From Whitmania pigra (taxonomy: Eukaryota > Annelida > Clitellata > Hirudinida > Haemopidae), in NCBI GenBank assembly GCA_021613335.1, contig JAJTWR010000231.1:3837501-3901500 (forward strand): a DNA stretch of 64,000 nt, read 5' to 3'. The position numbers and the translations under genes are program-made. Under the pieces are notes generated by a model. It saw nothing but the letters and a program-made list of their open reading frames with translations, did no database searches and was not told the DNA's origin. Shown one piece after another: positions 25,301-35,146 of this stretch (the first letter of the stretch is position 1; each line of letters begins with the position of its first letter).

Positions 25301-28300
25301 AATCTTAAATTATAATATTAGTATTTCATTATGTAACCATAAATAGAAAATCATTCATAAATTTGACATAAAATAAATTAGTATCTTATAAATTTAGTTA
25401 TGTGAGATCAGAAAATTTTCCATATAGAACATGTTCTACAAAAGTTAGACTACATTATCTTTAAATTTCTTAACCACAAAAAATCACAAATATTTAATAC
25501 TTGGGGCTGCAAGTATTAAACATATTACCAAAGTAGCTCTGGAACAATTATATGTCAATGATCATATCATCCTAAACAAAAAGCTTGTAAGTGTCTTTAA
25601 AAATTATTTTTTTAATTTTTAGGTTTGAAAAAAGCACAAGCCTAAAATGATGACTGACTTTCTGTCCTGAGAGAGATAGGCAAGACAAAATGGACGGACA
25701 AAACCTCTGGCCATTGTGTCGTGCAACGTGAAGTGTTGAACCTATCAACAAGATAACTTCACTAACTGTTAAGCTATTAATAATAATGATAATGAAATTA
25801 ATTTCTGAGTATACCAGATCAAATAAACTAAAATAAAATTCTTACAAAAGAGAAAAGACCCCAGTCATTTTGTGACATCAATAGTTGAGCATCTCCTCTC
25901 ATGCAGAAATTCAGAAGTCTTCACAAAATAACATTTACAAGATCATATTTAAATTTATGATGCAATTGTTTAATCAATTTAAACATTCATAATGAAAGTA
26001 AAAGCAAATTAATCAAAGAAATTAACCCATTCTGAGTTTGCATGTCAGTGGACATCAAGCAGACGGAGAAGTTGTCTAAATTGAAATCACCATTTCCTTG
26101 TTTTGGAATAACGAGCTGTTAAATGAACTACAGAATGTTACTTTTAATGCCTTGAAAATGAAACTACAGTGCTAGAAATATTGTTACGACATGCCCACTT
26201 TTTATGGATAATTTCCTTACAAATTAACATATCTTGATGAAATTTTCAGCAATTACGTAAAACACCATTTGTAAGCATCGTGCAAAATTTCCTTTCATAT
26301 GGGTTAATGGTTCCCGTAAATTATGCAAATGAACCAATTTTGGCCTGGAAATATTATTACGACAGTTTCCGGTTTGGACTCGTTTCATCAATTTCAAAGT
26401 CTCGTTAGAAGGATCAAACATTAAATTGTCATTAAGAAGGCTATGTAAAGGAGTGTGAAATTCAAAACTTCCTTTTACATTCATTTCATCACGGGAAAGA
26501 AAGCAGGTTTGACAGAAGGAGAAAGAGGACAAGTTAAAGCCTTGGGAAAGGCAAACTATTCAATAAAAAAGATTCCAAATGAGTTGAATAGGTCAAGAAC
26601 TGTCATCAAATGTTTTTTGGATGATCCAGACTCATATGGGAAGAAGTACAAGGGCGGAGGACCGAAAAAACTCTCGAATCAGATTCAGAGACGCCTCATC
26701 AGGGAGGCTTCACAAGGAGAATATTCGTGTAAACAGCTAAAAGATAAGCTGGATTTGGATGTCCATGTTAGGACAGTCTGCAATTATTTTAATTCAAGTG
26801 GACAGCAGAGATACGAAATGCGAAAGCGAGCTCCAGCGTTGAAAGTCCATCACAAGAAAAAACGCCTCTTCTGGGCCAAAGAGATGGTCAGCTACAACGA
26901 AAGATGGGAACGCGTAATTTTCACAGAAGAAAAAAAAATTTAACCTTGATGGGCCAGACGGCTATAAATACTACTGGCATGATCTCAGAAAAGAAAGAGA
27001 GGTTTGTTATAGCAGAAAACACGGGGGAGGCTCTGTGATGGTCTGGGGAGGAATTTCAGCATTTGGGAGGACTGAACTGGTGCTTTTGAAAGGGAGGCAG
27101 GACTCTCAGAAGTACATCTAAATGCTCAAGGATCATCTCCTTCCTTTTGCTGAAGCAAAACAACATGAATTTCAGCAAGATAATGCTCCTATTCATGTTT
27201 CCAAGGCAACCAGAGCATATTTCCAGGAGTCCAACATTCAAGTGATGGACTGGCCGGCGTGTTCACCCTGCTTGAATCCGATAAAAAATGTCTGGGGCCT
27301 TCTTTCAAGATCAGTTTATGGCAATGGACAACAATATAACACAGAAAATGAATTTAAAGAAGCGATTTGGAGCGCCTGGAGAAATTTGGATAAAAACATC
27401 ATCAAAACACTGATTTTCTCCATGAAAAATAAGTGCATAGATGTTATTTCTAAAAAAGGAGGAATGACATCTTATTGAAACATTATTTAATTTAGTTTTA
27501 AATAAAAATTTTTGCCAAAATACTGAAATTCATGAGTTTATTTGTAACCTATCGCAACAATATTTCTATGCAAAAAAATGGATTTTTGAGGAATTTGCGC
27601 TTAATTCTTGATCAAAGTGAAAAAAAATGTACGAGTTATGTTCTTTAAGTATATTACACAGTTCTTCTAAATTTGAGTTTCGTACGATAATTTAAACTTA
27701 AGTTATTACAAAAAATGGGGACTGTCGTAACATTTTTTCTAGCACTGTACATTGTCATCTACCTTGCCTTTTGAAAAAATTTAACACAAAAAAAAACAAA
27801 TTAAATATTGGCTGAGTTAGCTGAAACCAGTGCCCTTGAGAGAAACAAAAAGTGCTCGTTCAAGACCTTTTCTGGGCCCTCCTTTCCAGCACTAGTCACA
27901 TCTAGATCACATATCTAGATAATTCACTTGTAATACATAAGGAATCATGAGTCTTTTTAAAAGGTCTAGGGACCATTTAGTTAAGCTGTCATAAGGGTTA
28001 GCATTGGAAAGTAATCATTAGTTAAAAGTTATTTACAGCCTTACAGTCGTATTTCAAAAGTTTAAGTTTTTTAGTTTAGTTCAATGCAAATTTTACTCTG
28101 CCTCAGCATTGCTCTTAGAGATAATATTACAAAGATTTGTAAAACAGGAAAGCACTCTCACTGAAGATTATAAAGTTGGTCAAATGTTTTTAAGTTAATG
28201 TCAATTAACTTGCACAATTCATTTTAATATGGAATAGTTAGAATGTGAAAATTGAGAGAGTAAATTGATAATCTCAGACACAAGTTCAGATAGGCTCTAA

Positions 28301-28900
28301 TATATTTGTAAGGGCCCCTGGAATAAAAAAAATAGAGATACAAAATTCTATCTCAGAAATCATTACAACTAGGGGCTGGCTTGAATATTTAACAAAATAT
28401 ACACATTCAAAGAAGACTGGATTTAGAGGGCCCCACCCCACATGAGATTGTAGGAGGTTTAGGAGCCTTCTCTTTTAGCATCAAAGCGACAATTAAAAAA
28501 ATCATGCGTATTTCCGATTTCAATTTTGAGCTTCAATGTTCATGGGCCCCTAAACTCTTCCAGGCACTAGTGCATCAGCTGCACCACCCCTCTCGTGGGC
28601 CTGGCTGAAACATCAAAATAGTATATCATATTTATTATCATAAAACTTTAAGATCCTGACATTAACCTGTCATTTATCACAACAATACAAAATTTACAAA
28701 TTCATGTAATCACATACCCTGGGTATGGGTCCCTCCACTTCTGATCCTTCTGCTAGCATTAGAAAGTCCCCAGGTATGGTGAAGTTCTTGTTTCTGTTAA
28801 GCCCCTTCGGCAACTCAAGCCATTGTGGAAGCTTCGATGGGAGCTTGTTGCCATCATCCGATTGATATGGAATAGAACAATAATCGGCCGAATAAAACAT
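19315..28900 (-). CDS. SMCR8: SMCR8 (C9orf72-SMCR8 complex DENN protein), 22 exons
   Basis: Exons on the minus strand: 28718-28900, 26027-26115, 25846-25918, 25659-25741, 24995-25125, 24265-24746, 23940-24072, 23278-23339, 23033-23143, 22702-22759, 22302-22368, 21899-21980, 21640-21736, 21254-21466, 21020-21188, 20853-20958, 20635-20691, 20473-20549, 20273-20368, 19849-19945, 19595-19652 and 19315-19376. Phases agree throughout, giving about 861 residues (human SMCR8 is in the 900s). Family blocks in order: GDFLMLAEGSEVEGP and DFNLDNFSVCLMSTD (longin part), HDTMARGFVRPFC, SYEFSRVV, then a low-complexity middle. The C-terminal DENN part has IYSLLIGRTLVI, IVTALWLFVPGHFS, RLKLVGML and SFLYFHGFCM. 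SMCR8 works with C9orf72 and WDR41 in autophagy, lysosome and small-GTPase regulation. An in-frame stop precedes the ATG. The ends of exons 12 and 13 are the least certain (exon 13 could end at 21613). Donors of exons 2 and 20 use GTTAAT. Intron 1 holds a Tc1-like insertion. Confidence 0.93.
23425..23940. repeat. Minisatellite of about 35-bp units at the SMCR8 exon 7 donor
   Basis: Roughly 14 units of about 35 bp (core GTTAGTAATAGTTTTTATAA, then TAACAAATAAACCAT), with one degenerate stretch near 23535-23570. It lies in SMCR8 intron 7 and starts at the exon itself: the exon 7 splice donor (minus strand CATG|GTTTAT at 23940/23939) is part of the first unit, so most units repeat the donor-like CATGGTTTATTTG. 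Confidence 0.9.
26167..27747 (+). mobile_element. Tc1-like DNA transposon in SMCR8 intron 1
   Basis: Ends read CAGTGCTAGAAATATTGTTACGACA on the left (first 20 bases CAGTGCTAGAAATATTGTTA) and the near reverse complement on the right. TA dinucleotides flank both sides (26165-26166 and 27748-27749), as expected for Tc1/mariner insertion. Length is 1581 bp. It is inserted opposite to the host gene and contains a broken transposase at about 26455-27478. Confidence 0.93.
26455..27478 (+). pseudogene. Broken Tc1-like transposase
   Basis: A helix-turn-helix region (KALGKANYSIKKIPNELNRS) is followed by the DDE fold. Breaks include a one-base frameshift in a poly(A) run near 26930-26941 and a stop at 27119-27121. 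The second Asp is in QQDNAPIH. The residue 35 positions later, where the DD34E family has Glu, is Lys (LNPIKNVW), and the first Asp position reads Glu (FTEEKK). The copy could not have been active even without the frame breaks. Confidence 0.88.
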
Positions 28901-28903
28901 CAC

Positions 28904-29462
28904 TTCGAAGTGGAAATCAAAATTCTATAATGTTGTCCAACTAATTATAAACAGAATATCCATTACTCTGAAAATCCACAAATGAATTTATTTAATTTGG
29001 CATAGGTTTCAATTTGGTAAACCACCCCAAATCACTCAACAACAGCAAAACAACCGGCAATATAATATGCGTTTATATGCAACTTAAAGATTGGGATCAG
29101 TTGAGTTGAACTAAAAGTTGAATTGATGTGTAAAATTAGCATCAAAATATAACATTGAAATTTAGCTTTTAACAATTAAATTAAAATCTATAAAATAGGT
29201 AAAGCGACCATAATATTTCTCACCCCATTAACCGTCCATCTTCGGCAGTTGGTTATAAATCATTGGAATGCAGCGCCTCAACAAATTGTCATCCAAGCAA
29301 AACATGATAGTGATTGCTTCATAGAAGATGTATTACTGAATGAATTAAAAAAAGTTAAAACCAAAGACCAGTTATCATGAAAATTCACAATTAACATAAC
29401 ATAACAATTACTTATAGTGGTTAAGAAGACCTGGATCTGTGTAATAACCACTCTTTTTAGTC
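28904..29462. other. Upstream region of SMCR8
   Basis: The probable SMCR8 promoter and 5' UTR lie here. A minus-strand open stretch at about 29230-29310 encodes a short frame that reads MFCLDDNLLRRC near its start and is followed by a possible GTGAGA donor. It could be a 5' UTR exon with a small upstream frame. No domain was recognised. Confidence 0.3.
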
Positions 29463-30900
29463 CTAATAACAGAATTTACTTAAGTAAATTTTGAATTTAT
29501 CTACTGTGTCCGCATGGATGGTTTCCTTATCTAGTTTATTCCATAAGTTCCTTGAACTGAAATAATTGTTTTTCAAGTTTCCCGAAGCCTTCCTATATAA
29601 TTTACAATCGTGTCCTCTAGCAGAAGCACTTTTTGTGGCTTCGAAAAACTGTTCAGGCAAAAGGCCTTCCCTTCCTGATAAAATTTTGAATGTCTCGATG
29701 AGGTCCCCTCTATTTCTTCTCTTTTCCAGAGTCGTTAATTTACATCTATTTAATCTTTCTTCGTAACTCAGCTTTCCAAAACCTTCTATCATCCTAGTTG
29801 CCCTTCTCTGTACTCTTTCCAACACTTCTACATCCTTTCTCAAATGAGGGTTCCTCACTTGCACACAGTACTCTAGGTGTGGCTTTACTAATGCCTTATA
29901 CAATCTCAGTATTACATTCTTGTTCCTACTCACTACTGTTCTCTTTATCATTCCAAGTACTCTGTTTGCTTTTTTAGCAACTTTCATGCACTGTAGAGAT
30001 GCTTTTCCATTGTTCTACATTATTACCCACAGATCTCTTTCATGATTAGACTGCTTCAGAATGCTTCCTCCAAATACATATTCAACTTTCGTGTTTTTGC
30101 ATCCCATATGCATGATGGAGCATTTGCTTACGTTGAAAAGCATCTGCCAATCTTCTGCCCATTTGAATAACTTGTTAAGATCTTCCTGAAGTGTATCTAC
30201 ATCTTCTTGCTTGCTACTTTGGTGTCGTCAGCAAACTTGGATAACTTAGATCTTATGCCATCATCCAGATCATTTATATATATGCAGAACAGTACAGGCC
30301 CAAGCACCGATCCTTGTGGGACGCCGCTAAGTACTGGTTGCCACTCTGAATAAATTCCTCCCATGCCTATCTTCTGTCTCCTATCTGTCAACCAGTTTGT
30401 AAACCAACGTAATAGTTTGCTTTCAATCCCACATGCACTGAGCTTTTTTTGAAGCCTTTGATGGGGCACCTTATCAAATGCTTTTGCGAAGTCTAGGTAC
30501 ACTACATCTACAGCCTTGTCATAATCAACCCACTCATAAATTTCTTCAAAAAACTCAAGTAGGTTGGTAAGACACGATCTGTTCTTAGCAAAACCATGTT
30601 GGCTCTTCCCAATCACTTCGTTTCTTCAAAAAAAAGTTGATACAGCCTCTTTGATCATTCTTTTCATTACCTTGCAAACTGTAGAAGTTAAGCTTACTGG
30701 CGTGTAGTTGGATGGCAAACTCCTACTTCCCTTTTTGAATAGAGGAACTACTATTGCATCTTTCCAATCTCTTGGTATTATTCCTGAGTCAAGCGATTTG
30801 ACAAATAAGATAGTTGAAGACATTGGTTGCCAACTCCATCCACAAGATGATGGATGGCAAAAATCTTTCTCAATCGGAGTAGTGTTAACCAGTTGGAAAC
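29463..30900 (-). mobile_element. 5'-truncated, frameshifted non-LTR retrotransposon (jockey/CR1-like)
   Basis: Minus-strand frames give, in order, the start of the reverse transcriptase fingers (IPRDWKDAIVVPLFKKGSRS, 30626-30907) and the palm (30197-30616). The palm contains [21 protein letters not shown] and the catalytic FADD. The thumb/C-terminal part (29463-29987) contains LYKALVKPHLEYC and ERVQRRATRMI. Frame changes separate the three pieces and no upstream endonuclease was seen. The copy is therefore 5'-truncated and dead. The exact 5' edge near 30900-31050 is unclear. Confidence 0.9.
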
Positions 30901-31913
30901 TAGCCATGCGATAAAAATAAGATGCCAGCAGATTAACGAATTGTTCTCAACAACAAGCTGAAGGACATCGAGAAGTCCCTTGAAGAAATTTAATAGTGAC
31001 GCCAAAAGCAAATCGCCACCGAAGGTAGTCCAGAATTGGTTCAAAACAGAACATTTGACCGACCGGACAGGTTAACGAGAGACTATGTCTGTCTAAGGTC
31101 GAACTTTGAATCAGAACTGAAATGGAGATGCAATTATCGGACAAATGTGCCTGGAACAAAGAATGCTATATAGTTTGTAATGCCTTCACCAGAGACGTCT
31201 TTCAGTGAGCTGGCACCAGCCTTCCTCCCATGCCCCTCCGCTGGCTTTTGGCTAGAAACAGATACAATCACTTCTTCAAGTTGTGGTTGGGATTGCCCTT
31301 TTCTGGCAAAAACAGAACAATATGTGTAACTTTTAAAGAAACAGTTATTAATTTGTAAGACTAGAATGAACAACTTGTTTCAGTAAATTTAGAATAGTTA
31401 TATAAACTGTTGTATCGAAGTTGAGATAGAAAAACATGAAGTAAATTGAATTTATTATAAACTGAAATCTGAAAATTACTTCAAACGTGCCAGTCTTAAA
31501 AGACATAATTTTATATAGAATATTTATAAGTTGTCTAATCACAAATTGAAACCAACCGAAAATAGTATTATATTAATTTATTATAATTATAAAACGTCAA
31601 ATTATGAAATTTTACATTTGGCCAAAAACATATCCTTATTTGTATAATTTACTGACAGAAAAAAGATGTTGCAAGACATAATTTAAAAATAGCATGAGTG
31701 ACTATTAAGGTGTTGGATACCTTAGTAATTATCATCTCTTGGTCGTTTGACAACCGAGAAACAATGATTTGAAGATGGGAAAATCATGGGGCTGTCATCA
31801 CAACGTTGCTTTTAAGGTATAGTCTTACCAGGTTAGATCTCTATAAAAGATCTGCCAGAAAATGTCTTCTTGTCCGAGAAGTTGCTCAGAGTTCTCAACT
31901 TTGAACTTCAAGC
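30901..31913. other. Unassigned region between LINE and secreted-protein gene
   Basis: Open stretches exist, for example a minus frame at 31134-31373 containing QPQLEEVIVSVSSQKPAEGH behind a possible acceptor. They match no family I recognise and have no supported partner exons. Part of 30901-31050 may be further degraded LINE. Confidence 0.3.
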
Positions 31914-33014
31914 ATGAGATTCTTATTTGTGTGGGGTGAGAGTTTTATTTATTTCATTTACTACGATTAATAAACATGACACATTGTTTCTTTCCAAAAA
32001 CAAGCATTTCTTGGGATCTTTGCGGTTTTGAAGTTTTCTGGTAGAATCGCAGGAGCGGGAATTCAAGAAGAAGTTGATTGTCCACCTTGGAGATGTCCCT
32101 GTCAGCATTACAACGGTCCTTCTATTCTCCAGTACGACCAGGAGTACTTTCCTGTCTTCATCAGAAAACTTGCCCTCCGAGCAAAGATATCTACGGACAA
32201 ACTGCTTGAGAGAACAGTGAGTTGAATATAAAATTTGTCATTTTTTGAATTAAGTTTTCAACGCGAGAGACTGATTTCAGTGGAGAGAAAGATTCGGAAA
32301 TAACAGTTACCATGCCGACGTTTTGATCGAATGTTTGGTGATGAAGAGGTGCCTCAACAATCACTTGGAAAACAACTGCCTCTTGGAAGGACTTCCCAGC
32401 TTCGAGGAAATCGAAGAATGGCACACGTACCAGCTTATTAACGTTAGATTAAAACAGAAAAAATAAAATTCCTTTGGACAAAGTTACAAATCATAATGAA
32501 ATTTCAGATGACCTTCTTTGCAAATCACGCAGTACCTCTAGTGGCAAAGGTAGCCGTATTTCTGGATCAAGCGAAAAGAGACGAGAGTGAAATTCACGAC
32601 GTCAAGAGAACTTTGGTGCAAGATATTGATAAGATCCAAAGCGATGGAATTAATGGAATTTTATGCAGCCTGGCGAGAATCAAGCCCGAATCTCTGCAAA
32701 AGACATATGTGGATAAGGATGTCATGTCAACAGAATGCAGATATTTCGAGAACATGGCTCTCCTAGACAACAGAAACTACATGATCTTTTACATAACACA
32801 TCGTCTCATGCACTATTTGAGTGATCAGGCCTTGTATGTGAGGATTCCTGAGCAACTCTTGTGGCATCCTCCTATCTCGCGCAAGAATCGAAGACTTACG
32901 AGAATTCTTCGAGAAACTGACTTAGAAAAAAGAAGCATGGACAATGCCTGGAAGAAAATATCCAGATTGAACGAAGGAAACATGAATTTCAACAAAGACC
33001 AATCAATCTATTAA
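31914..33014 (+). CDS. Secreted protein of unknown family, four exons
   Basis: Exons 31914-31935, 32005-32216, 32281-32442 and 32508-33014, with consistent phases, give exactly 300 residues. The first exon is only 22 bases and joins to a hydrophobic stretch forming a signal peptide (MRFLFVWAFLGIFAVLKFSG). The mature part begins with a Cys-rich motif (DCPPWRCPCQHYN) and has further Cys residues in IECLVMKRC, NNCLLEG, ILCSLA and TECRYF, eight after the signal in all. The rest looks mainly helical and charged. I do not recognise the family. AATAAA follows at 33091-33096, 77 bases after the stop, which supports a real gene end. Function unknown; a role outside the cell is inferred from the signal peptide and cysteines. 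Confidence 0.8.
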
Positions 33015-33090
33015 CAAGATGATTGAAGTCTCTTCAAGCACGATCTTATTCGACACTTTTAAAATTACAATGACTTCAATTTATTAGTTT

Positions 33091-33096
33091 AATAAA
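33091..33096 (+). terminator. Polyadenylation signal of the secreted-protein gene
   Basis: AATAAA 77 bases beyond the stop codon at 33014, in the correct orientation. Confidence 0.6.
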
Positions 33097-33308
33097 GCAT
33101 TTGCATTATCAAACATCTAGTGTTTTTGAATAGAAAGAGGTAATAATGACACTTAAATAGCTTTCTAAAATTTCATTAAAATAAATTAAATTTCTTATTT
33201 CAATAATTTATGACTTGAATTTAGTTCTTTAGGGGCCATCCCCGTCATTTTTAAAGTCTAAGAAAAAAAGAGCTAAAATCCATCAATAAACTATGTCCTA
33301 CATGTCAT

Positions 33309-33475
33309 TGTAACTTCATTTATATAGCGCCATATGCTACTTGTAATCATTTATATAGCGCTCTTTCCCAAAGGCGCTGGCGGCAGTGCAGGCTGGGTTT
33401 CGAACACAACACATTACGATTGTTGCCATTATCGCCGCATGCAAGCACGTAACCCATTCGGCTAACTTGCACACA
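33309..33475 (-). mobile_element. tRNA-derived SINE, copy 1
   Basis: On the minus strand the head carries a box A-like TTAGCCGAATGGG (33453-33465) and a box B-like GTTCGAAACCC (33395-33405) at tRNA-like spacing. These are followed by a GC-rich body (CTGCACTGCCGCCAGCGCC) and a tail with two GCGCTATATAAATG motifs. A near-identical copy lies at 63768-63975. The pol III boxes and the second copy mark it as a SINE rather than a functional tRNA, since no acceptor stem closes. Confidence 0.82.
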
Positions 33476-33639
33476 ATATAATGCTATTTTGCATATTCTA
33501 CAAGTTCTACTCGATAAATTTAATTGAAATTTTATTGGGGTTTGGTATACCCCATAAAATGATGTCATGTATGAAATTGAATAAAATTGACTTATATTTA
33601 AAGGGGACATTTATATAGAGCCTTATTACAATAATCAGT

Positions 33640-34890
33640 TTTTGTGGTTCCTGTAATAAAAATTATTTACTGGAAGGGAAGAGACCCCATGTTCAGCTGC
33701 GAAAACCTCAAAAAACATCAAAAGCATTTATCGATGAACCTGGGCCAAGTTTCTTGAAGGTATGAAAAAGTCTGAACTATTTTTCAACATGATTGAAAAC
33801 GGAGTAAATGTAATGGAAATGTCAAACTCTACTATGTCAAAAAAAATCGAAGGAAATAGAATTATCATGAAAACTATTGTGGAGACCATCAAACTTTGTG
33901 TTTATTTGAGATGCCATTAAAGAGAGTACACCAGATTGCAACAGGACAAAATTGAAGCAGCATTGCCTACAAAGCAAAGTGAGTCACTTGTAGTTTTTGT
34001 AGAACTTTATAATGCTGTGGTACAAGCTCTAGAAACAATTTCAATGATGGCAAAACTGGATCAAGTGCAACTGAGCTTTTGACAGCTGTGAGCAAATTTT
34101 CATTTCTTGAGGCCCTGATGAGTGCCGAGAGTTTGTACTTCATTATACCAAGTCATTAAGTATGATGCTGCAAAAGCCAAGATTAGATATGCATGAAGTT
34201 AATCCTGATTATCCTTCTTCAATAACTGAATATTCTTAAATTTATGACAATATTATAAAACTAGCAAAAATCTCTGGCGATGAACTATCTGTCCCTAGAA
34301 CGTAGGAGCTACATATGAACCAGTGATCCCGTTCCCAGAGTTATCGACAATCATTTTTCATACAATTTCTTGATAATATAATTTAAGAACTTCAAGAGCG
34401 CTTTAGTCCAAGACACAGTGACATTGCATTGGCCTCTAAGTTGGTTTCATCAGTCATGCTGAAAAATCCTAAAATCCAGTGATCAGCTAAGGATGGTTGC
34501 AAACGCTTTTCCAGACTTTCCATCCACATGTGAATTGCAATCAGAGTATGAGCGATAGGTAGAGCATGAAGATAAGGATGTTGGACTGACAATCTCAAAT
34601 TATGTAGGTTCTCTACATTGGGTACAATGATTTATACCCAAATGTTAGAATGATTCTATTCATTTCGGTTATCAACCGTCCACAACAGCTAGCAATGAAT
34701 GAAGTTTATCAACTCTCAAAATGTTAAAAACTTATCTTTGATCTACGATGCTGACTGTCCGACTCAATGGGCTAGCTTTTATGAACATACACCAAGATAT
34801 TGAAATTCCAGCAGAGACAGTAGTTGACAATTTTAGTAGATTAAGTCCACATCGTCTTGCACTTTTAAAAAACTTTTACTTTGAATAAAT
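33640..34890 (+). pseudogene. Degenerate hAT-family transposase relic
   Basis: The plus strand has scattered pieces of a hAT transposase of the zinc-finger-MYM/TTF-like group, broken by many stops. An N-terminal part around 33850-33920 reads EGNRIIMKTIVETIKL. A C-terminal part near 34710-34800 reads STLKMLKTYL, then STMLTVRLNGLAFMNIHQDI and ends with SRLSPHRLALL. The catalytic core is largely missing. It differs from the hAT copies at 11810 and 14953, so it is a separate family. No target duplication was identified. Confidence 0.7.
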
Positions 34891-35146
34891 TTGAATGTAA
34901 AAAACCCTGAAATAATTTTGTAATACAATTTTGTAATGGTTCAAATACAATAATAAACAACATGGCTGTGAAAAAACTATAATTTCATCAAAAGGTTTTG
35001 GGGAGACCCCGCCAAGTGTTCTAGATCTGCCACTTAATCCGACATTGGTGCCCGTGTTTGCGATTTAATTCGAACTACAGTTTCTGAGTATTTGATATTT
35101 GCTAAGAAATATTCACGTTCTCTTCTAATCAAAGTAATTTGAAGCA
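34891..35146. other. 3' flank of the cGAS-like gene
   Basis: AT-rich, no exon seen. It presumably contains the 3' UTR of the minus-strand cGAS-like gene that stops at 35147. Confidence 0.35.

Noticed and set aside
31134..31373. Possible minus-strand exon behind an acceptor-like site
   Set aside because: No partner exon in phase and no family recognised.
33395..33465. tRNA gene on the minus strand
   Set aside because: Box A and B-like motifs are present, but no acceptor stem closes and a second copy with the same non-tRNA body exists, so it is a SINE.
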